Notes: generated from the letters alone by a model not told the origin. 64,000 nt of DNA from Zeus faber (GCA_960531495.1 OY482866.1:1550001-1614000), one strand, 5' to 3'. Counted from the first letter of the stretch, positions 39,059-52,485 are shown. Made by a program: numbers and translations.

Positions 39059-39823
39059 TTTGTATGGAGTGAGAGAAAGAAGGCAGGTTTGCCTTGTTCG
39101 GTGTCCTTGCTTCGGTTGACGTGCAGAGGTAGACGTGCGTCTTTACACAGAGCGTCTTCACACGAGAGCGACTACAAATGGGCCAACGCTTGAAGGGCAG
39201 GACCATAAATAGGTGATAGAATACAGCTGCTCGTGTGATTAGGGTTGCACCTGGCTAAGAGCACGCCCACATAAGAGAGGACTTACCTGAATAGGGGGTG
39301 TGTCTGGAACACAAGCTTGTTGGCAGATCAGCAAATAGCAGTGAAATGTACAGAGTCAATCCAGTAGTCCAAGTTGCAATACTACAATACGAGCAGTGAT
39401 ACACTACACAGCAACCTCAGCACTAGAGCTCGACTCAGAGTTAGCTCGACTCAGATTGAAAGTAAGAAAGATTGAAAGAAATATTGAACGAAAGATTGAA
39501 AGAAAGATTGAAAGAAAGATTTAAACAAAGAAAGATTGAAAGTAAGAAAGATTGAAAGAAATATTGAACGAAAGATTGAAAGAAAGGATGAAAGAAAGAT
39601 TGAAAAAAAGATTGAAAAAAAGAAAGATTGAAAGAAAGATTGAACGACTGAAGAAAAGAATGAAAGAAAGATTGAAAGAAAGATTGAAAGAAAGAAATAT
39701 TGAAGGAAAGATTGAAAGATTGAATGATTGAAAGAAAGACTGAAAGAAAGATTGACCGACAGAAAGATTGAAAGAAAGAATGAAAGAAAGATTGAAAGAA
39801 AGAATGAAAGAAAGATTGAAAGA

Positions 39824-42360
39824 TTAAACAATTGAAAGAAAGATTGCAAGAAAGATTGAAAAAAGAAAGATTGAAAGAAAGAATAAAAGAAAGATTGAAA
39901 GAAAGATGGAAAGAAAGAAAGATTGAAAGAAATAACAAAAGAAAGATTGAAAGAAAGAATGAAAGAAAGATTGAAAGACTGAAAGAAAGAATGAAAGGCA
40001 GATTGAAAGAAAGATTGAAAGTAAGAAAAATTGAAAGAAAGAATGAAAGAAAGATTGAAAGATTGCAAGAAAGAATGAAAGAAATATTGAAAGATTGAAA
40101 TATTGAAAGAAAGAATGAAAGAAAGATTGAAAGATTGAAAGAAAGATTGAAAGATTGAAATAAAGATTGAAAGTTTGAAAGAAAGATTGAAAGAAAGATT
40201 TAAAGAAAGAAAGAAAGATTGAAAGAAAGATTGAAAGAAAGATTGAAAGAAAGAAAGATTGAAAGATTGAATAATTGAAAGAAAGACTGAAAGAAAGAAT
40301 GACGGACAGAAAGATTGAAAGAAAGAATGAAAGAAAGATTGAAAGAAAGATTTAAACAAAGAAAGATTGAAAGTAAGAAAGATTGAAAGAAATATTGAAC
40401 GAAAGATTGAAAGAAAGGATGAAAGAAAGATTGAAAGAAAGATTGAAAAAAAGAAAGATTGAAAGAAAGATTGAACGACTGAAGAAAAGAATGAAAGAAA
40501 GATTGAAAGAAAGATTGAAAGAAAGAAATATTGAAGGAAAGATTGAAAGATTGAATGATTGAAAGAAAGACTGAAAGAAAGATTGACCGACAGAAAGATT
40601 GAAAGAAAGAATGAAAGAAAGATTGAAAGAAAGAATGAAAGAAAGATTGAAAGATTAAACAATTGAAAGAAAGATTGCAAGAAAGATTGAAAAAAGAAAG
40701 ATTGAAAGAAAGAATAAAAGAAAGATTGAAAGAAAGATGGAAAGAAAGAAAGATTGAAAGAAATAACAAAAGAAAGATTGAAAGAAAGAATGAAAGAAAG
40801 ATTGAAAGACTGAAAGAAAGAATGAAAGGCAGATTGAAAGAAAGATTGAAAGTAAGAAAAATTGAAAGAAAGATTGAAAGACTGAAAGAAAGAATGAAAG
40901 GCAGATTGAAAGAAAGATTGAAAGTAAGAAAAATTGAAAGAAAGAATGAAAGAAAGATTGAAAGATTGCAAGAAAGAATGAAAGAAATATTGAAAGATTG
41001 AAATATTGAAAGAAAGAATGAAAGAAAGATTGAAAGATTGAAAGAAAGATTGAAATAAAGATTGAAAGTTTGAAAGAAAGATTGAAAGAAAGATTTAAAG
41101 AAAGAAAGAAAGATTGAAAGAAAGATTGAAAGAAAGATTGAAAGAAAGAAAGATTGAAAGATTGAATAATTGAAAGAAAGACTGAAAGAAAGAATGACGG
41201 ACAGAAAGATTGAAAGAAAGAATGAAAGAAAGATTGAAAGAAAGATTTAGACAAAGAAAGATTGAAAGTAAGAAAGATTGAAAGAAATATTGAACGAAAG
41301 ATTGAAAGAAAGGATGAAAGAAAGATTGAAAGAAAGATTGAAAAAAAGAAAGATTGAAAGAAAGATTGAACGACTGAAGAAAAGAATGAAAGAAAGATTG
41401 AAAGAAAGATTGAAAGAAAGAAATATTGAAGGAAAGATTGAAAGATTGAATGATTGAAAGAAAGACTGAAAGAAAGATTGACCGACAGAAAGATTGAAAG
41501 AAAGAATGAAAGAAAGATTGAAAGAAAGAATGAAAGAAAGATTGAAAGATTAAACAATTGAAAGAAAGATTGCAAGAAAGATTGAAAAAAGAAAGATTGA
41601 AAGAAAGAATAAAAGAAAGATTGAAAGAAAGATGGAAAGAAAGAAAGATTGAAAGAAATAACAAAAGAAAGATTGAAAGAAAGAATGAAAGAAAGATTGA
41701 AAGACTGAAAGAAAGAATGAAAGGCAGATTGAAAGAAAGATTGAAAGTAAGAAAAATTGAAAGAAAGAATGAAAGAAAGATTGAAAGATTGCAAGAAAGA
41801 ATGAAAGAAATATTGAAAGATTGAAATATTGAAAGAAAGAATGAAAGAAAGATTGAAAGAAAGATTGAAAGATTGAAATAAAGATTGAAAGTTTGAAAGA
41901 AAGATTGAAAGAAAGATTTAAAGAAAGAAAGAAAGATTGAAAGAAAGATTGAAAGAAAGATTGAAAGAAAGAAAGATTGAAAGATTGAATAATTGAAAGA
42001 AAGACTGAAAGAAAGAATGACGGACATAAAGATTGAAAGAAAGAATGAAAGAAAGATTGAAAGAAAGATTTAAACAAAGAAAGATTGAAAGTAAGAAAGA
42101 TTGAAGGAAATATTAAACGAAAGATTGAAAGAAAGGATGAAAGAAAGATTGAAAAAAAGAAAGATTGAAAGAAAGATTGAACGACTGAAGAAAAGAATGA
42201 AAGAAAGATTGAAAGAAAGATTGAAAGAAAGAAATATTGAAGGAAAGATTGAAAGATTGAATGATTGAAAGAAAGACTGAAAGAAAGATTGACCGACAGA
42301 AAGATTGAAAGAAAGAATGAAAGAAAGATTGAAAGAAAGAATGAAAGAAAGATTGAAAGA
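39824..42360. repeat. Three tandem higher-order units of 831, 895 and 811 bp
   Basis: The landmark starts at 39824, 40655, 41550 and 42361 (TTATACAATTG in the last). Units are near-identical. The 895-bp unit carries an extra tandem copy of a 72-bp segment (40801-40872 repeated from 40873) and lacks 8 bp elsewhere. A fourth unit begins at 42361 and then diverges. Confidence 0.85.
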
Positions 42361-44585
42361 TTATACAATTGAAAGAAAGATTGCAAGAAAGATTGAAAAA
42401 AGAAAGATTGAAAGAAAGAATAAAAGAAAGATTGAAAGAAGGATGGAAAGAAAGAAAGATTGAAAGAAATAACAAAAGAAAGATTGAAAGAAAGAATGAA
42501 AGAAAGATTGAAAGACTGAAAGAAAGAATGAAAGGCAGATTGAAAGAAAGATTGAAAGTAAGAAAAATTGAAAGAAAGAATGAAAGAAAGATTGAAAGAT
42601 TGCAAGAAAGAATGAAAGAAATATTGAAAGATTGAAATATTGAAAGAAAGAATGAAAGAAAGGTTGAAAGATTGAAAGACAGATTGAAAGATTGAAATAA
42701 AGATTGAAAGTTTGAAAGAAAGATTGAAAGAAAGATTTAAAGAAAGAAAGAAAGATTGAAAGAAAGATTGAAAGAAAGATTGAAAGAAAGAAAGATTGAA
42801 AGATTGAATAATTGAAAGAAAGACTGAAAGAAAGAATGACGGACAGAAAGATTGAAAGAAAGAATGAAAGAAAGATTGAAAAAAGATTGAAAGACTGAAA
42901 GAAAGAATGAAAGAAACATTGAAAGATTAAACAATTGAAAGAAAGATTGCAAGAAAGATGGAAAGAATGAAAGATTGAAATAATGATTAAAAGTTTGAAA
43001 GAAAGTTTGAAAGAAAGATTTAAACAAAGAAAGATTGAAAGTAAGAAAGATTGAAAGAAATATTGAACGAAAGATTGAAAGAAAGGATGAAAGAAAGATT
43101 GAAAGAAAGATTGAAAAAAAGAAAGATTGAAAGAATGATTGAACGACTGAAGGAAAGAATGAAAGAAAGATTGAAAGAAATAAATATTGAAGGAAAGATT
43201 GAAAGATTGAATGACTGAAAGAAAGACTGAAAGAAAGATTGACAGACAGAATGAAAGAAAGATTGAAAGAAAGAATGAAAGAAAGATTGAAAGAAAGAAT
43301 GAAATAAAGATTGAAAGTTTGAAAGAAAGATTGAAAGAAAGATTTGAAAAAAGATTGAAAGACTGAAAGAAAGAATGAAAGGCAGATTGAAAGAAAGATT
43401 GAAAGTAAGAAAGATTGAAAGAAAGAATGAAAGAAAGATTGAAAGATTGCAAGAAAGAATGAAAGAAATATTGAAAGATTGAAATATTGAAAGAAAGAAT
43501 GAAAGAAAGATTGAAAGATTGAAAGAAAGATTGAAAGAAAGATTGAAAGAAAGATTGAAAGATTGAAATAAAGATTGAAAGTTTGAAAGAAAGATTGAAA
43601 GAAAGATTTAAAGAAAGAAAGAAATATTGAAAGAAAGATTGATAGAAAGATTGAAAGAAAGAATGAAACAAAGATTGAAATAAAGAATGAAAGAAAGATT
43701 GAAAGAAAGATTGAAAGAAAGAAAGATTGAAAGATTGAATGATTGAAAGAAAGACTGAAAGAAAGAATGACGGACAGAAAGATTGAAAGAAAGAATGAAA
43801 GAAAGATTGAAAAAAAGATTGAAAGACTGAAAGAAAGAATGAAAGAAACATTGAAAGATTAAACAATTGAAAGAAAGATTGCAAGAAAGATGGAAAGTAA
43901 GATTGAAAGAAATAAAGTTTGAAAGAAATAACAAAAGAAAGATTGAAAGAAAAAATGAAAGATAGAAAAATTGAAAGTAAGAAAGATTAAAATAATGAAA
44001 GAAAGATTGATAGAAAGATTGAAAGATTGAAATAAAGATTGAAAGTTTGAAAGAAAGATTGAAAGAAAGATTTAAAGAAAGAAAGAAAGATTGAAAGAAA
44101 GACTGAAAGAAAGAATGAAACAAAGATTGAAATAAAGAATGAAAGAAAGATTGAAAGAAAGATTGAAAGAAAGAATGACGGACAGAAAGATTGAAAGAAA
44201 GAATGAAAGAAACATTGAAAAAAAGATTGAAAGACTGAAAGAAAGAATGAAAGAAACATTGAAAGATTAAACAATTGAAAGAAAGATTGCAAGAAAGATG
44301 GAAAGCAAGATTGAAAGAAATAAAGATTGAAAGAAATAACAAAAGAAAGATTGAAAGAAATAATGAAAGATAGAAAAATTGAAAGTAAGAAAGATTGAAA
44401 GAATGAATGAAAGAAAGATTGAAAGATTGAAAGATTGAAATATTGAAAGAAAGATTGAATGTTTGAAAAAAGATTGAAAGTATTAAAGATCGAAAGAAAT
44501 ATTTAAAGAAAGATTGAAAGATTGAAAGAAAGAATGAAAGAACGATTGAAAGAAAGAATGAATGAATGAAAGAAAGAATGAAAGA

Positions 44586-46907
44586 TTAAACAATTGAAAG
44601 AAAGATTGCAAGAAAGATTGAAAAAAGAAATATTGAAAGAAAGAATGAAAGAAAGATTGAAAGAAAGTTGGAAAGAAAGATTGAAAGAAAGAAAGATTGA
44701 AAGAAATAATGAAAGAAAGATAGAACGATTGGAAGAAATATTGAAAGATAGAAAAATTGAAAGTAAGAAAGAATGAAAGCAAGATTGAAAGAAAGAATGA
44801 AAGAAAGATTGAAAGATTGAAATATTGAAAGAAAGAATGAAAGAAAGATTGAAAGATTTAAAGAAAGATTGAAAAAAGGATTGAAAGACTGAAAGAAAGA
44901 ATGAAAGAAAGATTGATAGATTAAACAATTGAAAGAAAGATTGCAAGAAAGATTGAAAAAAGAAAGATTGAAAGAAAGAATGAAAGAAAGATTGAAAGAC
45001 AGATGAAAGAAAGATTGAATGAAAAAAAGATTGAAAGAAATAAAAGAAAGATTGGAAGATTGGAAGAAATATTGAAAGATAGAAAAAATGAAAGTAAGAA
45101 AGATTGAAAGAAAGAATGATAAAAAGATTGAAAGATTGAAAGAAAGAATGAAAGAAAGATTGAAAGATTGAAATATTGAAAGATAGAATGAAAGAAAGAT
45201 TGAAAGATTGAAAGAAAGATTGAAAGAAAGATTGAAAGATTGAAATATTGAAAGAAAGATTGAATGTTTGAAAGAAAGATTGAAAGAAAGATTTAAAGAA
45301 AGAAAGATTGAAAGAAATAATGAAAGATAGAAAAATTGAAAGTAAGAAAGATTGAAATAATGAAAGAAAGATTGATAGAAAGATTGAAAGATTGAAATAA
45401 AGATTGAAAGTTTGAAAGAAAGATTGAAAGAAAGATTTAAAGAAAGAAAGAAAGATTGAAAGAAAGACTGAAAGAAAGAATGAAACAAAGATTGAAATAA
45501 AGAATGAAAGAAAGATTGAAAGAAAGATTGAAAGAAAGAATGACGGACAGAAAGATTGAAAGAAAGAATGAAAGAAACATTGAAAAAAAGATTGAAAGAC
45601 TGAAAGAAAGAATGAAAGAAACATTGAAAGATTAAACAATTGAAAGAAAGATTGCAAGAAAGATGGAAAGCAAGATTGAAAGAAATAAAGATTGAAAGAA
45701 ATAACAAAAGAAAGATTGAAAGAAATAATGAAAGATAGAAAAATTGAAAGTAAGAAAGATTGAAAGAATGAATGAAAGAAAGATTGAAAGATTGAAAGAT
45801 TGAAATATTGAAAGAAAGATTGAATGTTTGAAAAAAGATTGAAAGTATTAAAGATCGAAAGAAATATTTAAAGAAAGATTGAAAGATTGAAAGAAAGAAT
45901 GAAAGAACGATTGAAAGAAAGAATGAATGAATGAAAGAAAGAATGAAAGATTAAACAATTGAAAGAAAGATTGCAAGAAAGATTGAAAAAAGAAATATTG
46001 AAAGAAAGAATGAAAGAAAGATTGAAAGAAAGTTGGAAAGAAAGATTGAAAGAAAGAAAGATTGAAAGAAATAATGAAAGAAAGATAGAACGATTGGAAG
46101 AAATATTGAAAGATAGAAAAATTGAAAGTAAGAAAGAATGAAAGCAAGATTGAAAGAAAGAATGAAAGAAAGATTGAAAGATTGAAATATTGAAAGAAAG
46201 AATGAAAGAAAGATTGAAAGATTTAAAGAAAGATTGAAAAAAGGATTGAAAGACTGAAAGAAAGAATGAAAGAAAGATTGATAGATTAAACAATTGAAAG
46301 AAAGATTGCAAGAAAGATTGAAAAAAGAAAGATTGAAAGAAAGAATGAAAGAAAGATTGAAAGATAGATGAAAGAAAGATTGAATGAAAAAAAGATTGAA
46401 AGAAATAAAAGAAAGATTGGAAGATTGGAAGAAATATTGAAAGATAGAAAAAATGAAAGTAAGAAAGATTGAAAGAAAGAATGATAAAAAGATTGAAAGA
46501 TTGAAAGAAAGAATGAAAGAAAGATTGAAAGATTGAAATATTGAAAGATAGAATGAAAGAAAGATTGAAAGATTGAAAGAAAGATTGAAAGAAAGATTGA
46601 AAGATTGAAATATTGAAAGAAAGATTGAATGTTTGAAAGAAAGATTGAAAGAAAGATTTAAAGAAAGAAAGATTGAAAGAAATAATGAAAGATAGAAAAA
46701 TTGAAAGTAAGAAAGTTTGAAAGAATGAATGAAAGAAAGATTGAAAGATTGAAAGATTGAAATATTGAAAGAAAGATTGAATGTTTGAAAAAAGATTGAA
46801 AGTATTAAAGATCGAAAGAAATATTTAAAGAAAGATTGAAAGATTGAAAGAAAGAATGAAAGAACGATTGAAAGAAAGAATGAATGAATGAAAGAAAGAA
46901 TGAAAGA
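44586..46907. repeat. Two tandem higher-order units of 1365 and 957 bp
   Basis: The landmark starts at 44586, 45951 and 46908. The shared part is near-identical, including the rare words TATTAAAGATCG and AAGTTGG. The longer unit contains an extra segment (about 45310-45720) that is itself a copy of about 43960-44370. This shows two overlapping rounds of duplication. Confidence 0.85.
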
Positions 46908-48629
46908 TTAAACAATTGAAAGAAAGATTGCAAGAAAGATTGAAAAAAGAAATATTGAAAGAAAGAATGAAAGAAAGATTGAAAGAAAGTTGGAAAGAAA
47001 GATTGAAAGAAAGAAAGATTGAAAGAAATAATGAAAGAAAGATAGAACGATTGGAAGAAATATTGAAAGATAGAAAAATTGAAAGTAAGAAAGAATGAAA
47101 GCAAGATTGAAAGAAAGAATGAAAGAAAGATTGAAAGATTGAAATATTGAAAGAAAGAATGAAAGAAAGATTGAAAGATTTAAAGAAAGATTGAAAAAAG
47201 GATTGAAAGACTGAAAGAAAGAATGAAAGAAAGATTGATAGATTAAACAATTGAAAGAAAGATTGCAAGAAAGATTGAAAAAAGAAAGATTGAAAGAAAG
47301 AATGAAAGAAAGATTGAAAGATAGATGAAAGAAAGATTGAATGAAAAAAAGATTGAAAGAAATAAAAGAAAGATTGGAAGATTGGAAGAAATATTGAAAG
47401 ATAGAAAAAATGAAAGTAAGAAAGATTGAAAGAAAGAATGATAAAAAGATTGAAAGATTGAAAGAAAGAATGAAAGAAAGATTGAAAGATTGAAATATTG
47501 AAAGATAGAATGAAAGAAAGATTGAAAGATTGAAAGAAAGATTGAAAGAAAGATTGAAAGATTGAAATATTGAAAGAAAGATTGAATGTTTGAAAGAAAG
47601 ATTGAAAGAAAGATTTAAAGAAAGAAAGATTGAAAGAAATATTGAAAGAAAGATTGAAAGATTTAAAGAAAGATTGAAAGATTAAAAGATTGAAATAATG
47701 ATTGAAAGTTTGAAAGAAAGATTGAAAGAACGATTTAAAGAAAGAAAGATTGAAAGTAAGAAAGATTGAAAGAAATATTGAAAGAAAGATTGAAAGATTG
47801 AAAGAAAGATTGAAAGAAAGAATGAAAGAAAGATTGAAAGAAAGATTGAAAAAAAGAAAGATTGAAAGAAAGATTGAAAGACTGAAGGAAAGAATAAAAG
47901 AAAGATTGAAAGAAAGATTGAAAGAAAGATTGAAAGAAAGAAAGATTGAAAGAAAGATTGAAAGATTGAAAGATTGAAAGAAAGAATGAAAAATTGAAAG
48001 AAAGAATGAAAGAACGATTGAAAGAAAGAATGAAAGAAAGATTGAAAGATTGAAAGAAATATTGAAAGAAAGAGAGAATGAAAGATTGAAAGATTGAAAG
48101 AAAGATTGAAAGTAATAAAGATTGAAAGAAAGAATGAAAGAAAAATTGAAAGATTGAAAGATTGAAAGAAAGATTGAAAGAAAGATTAAAAGAAAGATTG
48201 AAAGACTGAAAGAAAGAATGAATAAAAGAATTAAAGAAAGATTGAAAGATTTATAGATTGAAAGAAAGAATGAAAGAAAGATCTAAAGAACGATTGAAAG
48301 AAAGATTGAAAGATTGAAAGATTGAAATAAAGATTGAAAGTTTGAAAGAAAGATTGAAAGAAAGATTTAAAGAAAGAAAGATTGAAAGAAATATTGAAAG
48401 AAAGTTTGAAAGAAATAACAAAAGAAAGATTGAAAGAAATAATGAAAGAAAGATTGAACGATTGGAAGAAATATTGAAAGAAAGATAGATTGAAAGAAAG
48501 AATGAAAGAAAGAATGAAAGATTTAAAGAAAGAATGATTGAAAGATTAAAATATTGAAAGAAAGAATGAAAGAAAGATTGAGAAAAAGATTGAAAGACTG
48601 AAAGAAAGAATGAAAGAAACATTGAAAGA
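46222..48629. repeat. 2408-bp tandem duplication, copy A
   Basis: The unit begins at TTTAAAGAAAG (46222), and the same string restarts at 48630, exactly 2408 bp later. Many points match at this offset (46908/49316, 47750/50158, 48251/50659). I found only scattered substitutions between the copies, such as A versus T in GTTTG/GATTG near 46715/49123 and in ATTAAAAG/ATTTAAAG near 48186/50594. Confidence 0.93.
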
Positions 48630-51037
48630 TTTAAAGAAAGATTGAAAAAAGGATTGAAAGACTGAAAGAAAGAATGAAAGAAAGATTGATAGATTAAACA
48701 ATTGAAAGAAAGATTGCAAGAAAGATTGAAAAAAGAAAGATTGAAAGAAAGAATGAAAGAAAGATTGAAAGATAGATGAAAGAAAGATTGAATGAAAAAA
48801 AGATTGAAAGAAATAAAAGAAAGATTGGAAGATTGGAAGAAATATTGAAAGATAGAAAAAATGAAAGTAAGAAAGATTGAAAGAAAGAATGATAAAAAGA
48901 TTGAAAGATTGAAAGAAAGAATGAAAGAAAGATTGAAAGATTGAAATATTGAAAGATAGAATGAAAGAAAGATTGAAAGATTGAAAGAAAGATTGAAAGA
49001 AAGATTGAAAGATTGAAATATTGAAAGAAAGATTGAATGTTTGAAAGAAAGATTGAAAGAAAGATTTAAAGAAAGAAAGATTGAAAGAAATAATGAAAGA
49101 TAGAAAAATTGAAAGTAAGAAAGATTGAAAGAATGAATGAAAGAAAGATTGAAAGATTGAAAGATTGAAATATTGAAAGAAAGATTGAATGTTTGAAAAA
49201 AGATTGAAAGTATTAAAGATCGAAAGAAATATTTAAAGAAAGATTGAAAGATTGAAAGAAAGAATGAAAGAACGATTGAAAGAAAGAATGAATGAATGAA
49301 AGAAAGAATGAAAGATTAAACAATTGAAAGAAAGATTGCAAGAAAGATTGAAAAAAGAAATATTGAAAGAAAGAATGAAAGAAAGATTGAAAGAAAGTTG
49401 GAAAGAAAGATTGAAAGAAAGAAAGATTGAAAGAAATAATGAAAGAAAGATAGAACGATTGGAAGAAATATTGAAAGATAGAAAAATTGAAAGTAAGAAA
49501 GAATGAAAGCAAGATTGAAAGAAAGAATGAAAGAAAGATTGAAAGATTGAAATATTGAAAGAAAGAATGAAAGAAAGATTGAAAGATTTAAAGAAAGATT
49601 GAAAAAAGGATTGAAAGACTGAAAGAAAGAATGAAAGAAAGATTGATAGATTAAACAATTGAAAGAAAGATTGCAAGAAAGATTGAAAAAAGAAAGATTG
49701 AAAGAAAGAATGAAAGAAAGATTGAAAGATAGATGAAAGAAAGATTGAATGAAAAAAAGATTGAAAGAAATAAAAGAAAGATTGGAAGATTGGAAGAAAT
49801 ATTGAAAGATAGAAAAAATGAAAGTAAGAAAGATTGAAAGAAAGAATGATAAAAAGATTGAAAGATTGAAAGAAAGAATGAAAGAAAGATTGAAAGATTG
49901 AAATATTGAAAGATAGAATGAAAGAAAGATTGAAAGATTGAAAGAAAGATTGAAAGAAAGATTGAAAGATTGAAATATTGAAAGAAAGATTGAATGTTTG
50001 AAAGAAAGATTGAAAGAAAGATTTAAAGAAAGAAAGATTGAAAGAAATATTGAAAGAAAGATTGAAAGATTTAAAGAAAGATTGAAAGATTAAAAGATTG
50101 AAATAATGATTGAAAGTTTGAAAGAAAGATTGAAAGAACGATTTAAAGAAAGAAAGATTGAAAGTAAGAAAGATTGAAAGAAATATTGAAAGAAAGATTG
50201 AAAGATTGAAAGAAAGATTGAAAGAAAGAATGAAAGAAAGATTGAAAGAAAGATTGAAAAAAAGAAAGATTGAAAGAAAGATTGAAAGACTGAAGGAAAG
50301 AATAAAAGAAAGATTGAAAGAAAGATTGAAAGAAAGATTGAAAGAAAGAAAGATTGAAAGAAAGATTGAAAGATTGAAAGATTGAAAGAAAGAATGAAAA
50401 ATTGAAAGAAAGAATGAAAGAACGATTGAAAGAAAGAATGAAAGAAAGATTGAAAGATTGAAAGAAATATTGAAAGAAAGAGAGAATGAAAGATTGAAAG
50501 ATTGAAAGAAAGATTGAAAGTAATAAAGATTGAAAGAAAGAATGAAAGAAAAATTGAAAGATTGAAAGATTGAAAGAAAGATTGAAAGAAAGATTTAAAG
50601 AAAGATTGAAAGACTGAAAGAAAGAATGAATAAAAGAATTAAAGAAAGATTGAAAGATTTATAGATTGAAAGAAAGAATGAAAGAAAGATCTAAAGAACG
50701 ATTGAAAGAAAGATTGAAAGATTGAAAGATTGAAATAAAGATTGAAAGTTTGAAAGAAAGATTGAAAGAAAGATTTAAAGAAAGAAAGATTGAAAGAAAT
50801 ATTGAAAGAAAGTTTGAAAGAAATAACAAAAGAAAGATTGAAAGAAATAATGAAAGAAAGATTGAACGATTGGAAGAAATATTGAAAGAAAGATAGATTG
50901 AAAGAAAGAATGAAAGAAAGAATGAAAGATTTAAAGAAAGAATGATTGAAAGATTAAAATATTGAAAGAAAGAATGAAAGAAAGATTGAGAAAAAGATTG
51001 AAAGACTGAAAGAAAGAATGAAAGAAACATTGAAAGA
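48630..51037. repeat. 2408-bp tandem duplication, copy B
   Basis: This is the right copy of the duplication starting at 46222. The copies part at 51038, where B reads TTAAACAATTG while A is followed by TTTAAAG. The junctions share only GAAAGAT. The near-identity indicates the most recent large duplication in the window, or possibly an assembly duplication. Confidence 0.93.
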
Positions 51038-52245
51038 TTAAACAATTGAAAGAAAGATTGCAAGAAAAATGGAAAGAATGAAAGATTGAAATAATGATTG
51101 AAAGTTTGAAAGAAAGATTGAAAGAAAGATTTAAGAAAGAAAGATTGAAAGAAATATTGAAAGAAAGATTGAAAGAAATAACAAAAGAAAGATTGAAAGA
51201 AAGAATGAAAGAAAGATTGAACGATTGGAAGAAATATTGAAAGAAAGATGGATTGAAAGTAAGATAGATTGAAAGAAAGAATGAAAGAAAGATTGAAAGA
51301 TTTAAAGAAAGAATGAAAGAAAGATTGAAAGATTGAAATATTGAAAGAAAGAATGAAAGAAAGATTGAAAGATTGAAAGAAAGAACGATTGAAAGATTGA
51401 AAGAAAGAATGAAAGATTGAAAGAAAGATTGAAAGATTGAAAGAAAGATTGAAAAAATGAAAGATTGAAAGAAAGAATAAAAGAAAGATTGAAAGAACGA
51501 TTGAAAGATTGAAAGAAAGAATGAAAGATTGAAAGAAACATTGAAAGAAAGATTGAAAGATTGAAAGAAAGAATGAAAGAGAGATTGAAAGATTGAATGA
51601 AAGATTGAAAGATCGATTGAAAGATTGAAAGATTGAAAGAAAGATTGAAAGAAAGATTGAAAGTTTGAAAGAAAGATTTAAAGAAAGATTTAAATATTGA
51701 AAGAAATATTGAAAGAGAGAAAGATTAAAAGTAAGAAAGATTGAAAGAAAGAATGAAAGAAAGATTGAATGATTGAAAGATTGAAAGAAAGATTGAAAGA
51801 AAGAAAGATTGAAAGAAAGAATGAAAGAATGAAAGAAAGAATGAAAGAAAGATTGAAAGAAAGATTGAAAGAAATATTGAAAGAAAGAAAGATTGAAAGT
51901 AAGAAAGATTGAAAGAAAGAATGAAAGAAAGATTGAAAGATTGAAAGAAAGATTGAAAAAAGAAAGATTGAAAGAAAGATTGAAAGAAAGATTGAACGAC
52001 TGAAAGAAAGAATGAAAGAAAGATTGAAAGATAGATTGAAAGAGAGATTGAAAGAAATATTGAAAGACTGAAAGAAAGAATGAAAGAAAGATTGAAAGAA
52101 AGATTGAAAGAAAGAAAGAAAAATTGAAAGAAAGATTGAAAGATTGAAAGAAAGATTGAAAGAACGATTGAAATAAAGGAGAACGAAAGAAAGGTTGATC
52201 CATTAACATCAGCACAACCCCATTGTGTTTATTGTTCTATGATAA

Positions 52246-52306
52246 GATTGAAAGAAAGATTGAAAATAAGATTGAAAGAAAGAAAGATTGAAAGAAAGAT
52301 TTAAAA
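52246..52306. repeat. Detached remnant of the GAAA/GATT array
   Basis: After about 50 bp of non-array sequence (52194-52245, including CCATTGTGTTTATTGTTC) the array words return for about 60 bp and then end. The break looks like a small insertion into the array edge, or decay. Confidence 0.8.
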
Positions 52307-52442
52307 AAAATGAGTACTAGTCACTTTTAAAAAATCATTTGTCCTATGGATTAAATGCCATACACACTTGCATCTCTCCCCTCCCACCCCACACACATTC
52401 ACATGACCAATCCTCCCAACACCCACACACACATGCGTACAT

Positions 52443-52485
<43 letters not shown>

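Larger units (their letters stand above)
36981..39456 (-). mobile_element. L2-clade non-LTR retrotransposon with internal deletions (RT lost)
   Basis: The element is on the minus strand. Its 3' end lies at 36981 with TGTAAA repeats, preceded by the conserved tail complementary to 36990-37038. Its 5' end lies near 39456. The 5' end is not truncated in the usual way: about 400 bp of untranslated leader precede the reading frame, beginning with a doubled CTGAGTCGAGCT motif. The open frame keeps an endonuclease domain, a linker and the extreme C-terminal segment, but the reverse transcriptase core is absent. The element sits inside the GAAA/GATT array. A short AGATT or ATT duplication at the borders is possible but ambiguous. 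It is non-autonomous and could move only with enzyme supplied by a relative. Confidence 0.9.
39457..52193. repeat. GAAA/GATT purine-rich array, segment III (12.7 kb)
   Basis: This is a continuation of the array to the right of the LINE, with the same words and the same two landmark modules. The first unit after the LINE (AAGTAAGAAAGATTG...ATATTGAACG) directly continues the unit interrupted at 36980, as shown by uninterrupted paralogues near 35040 and 40347. The last few kilobases, from about 51040 onward, lose the landmarks and become simpler GAAA/GATT text. The array breaks off at 52193 (GAACGAAAGAAAGG|TTGATCC). Open frames here are not coding. Confidence 0.95.

Noticed and set aside
566-52193. 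CRISPR array or bacterial repeat locus
   Set aside because: There are no unique spacers between repeats, and the whole context is eukaryotic.
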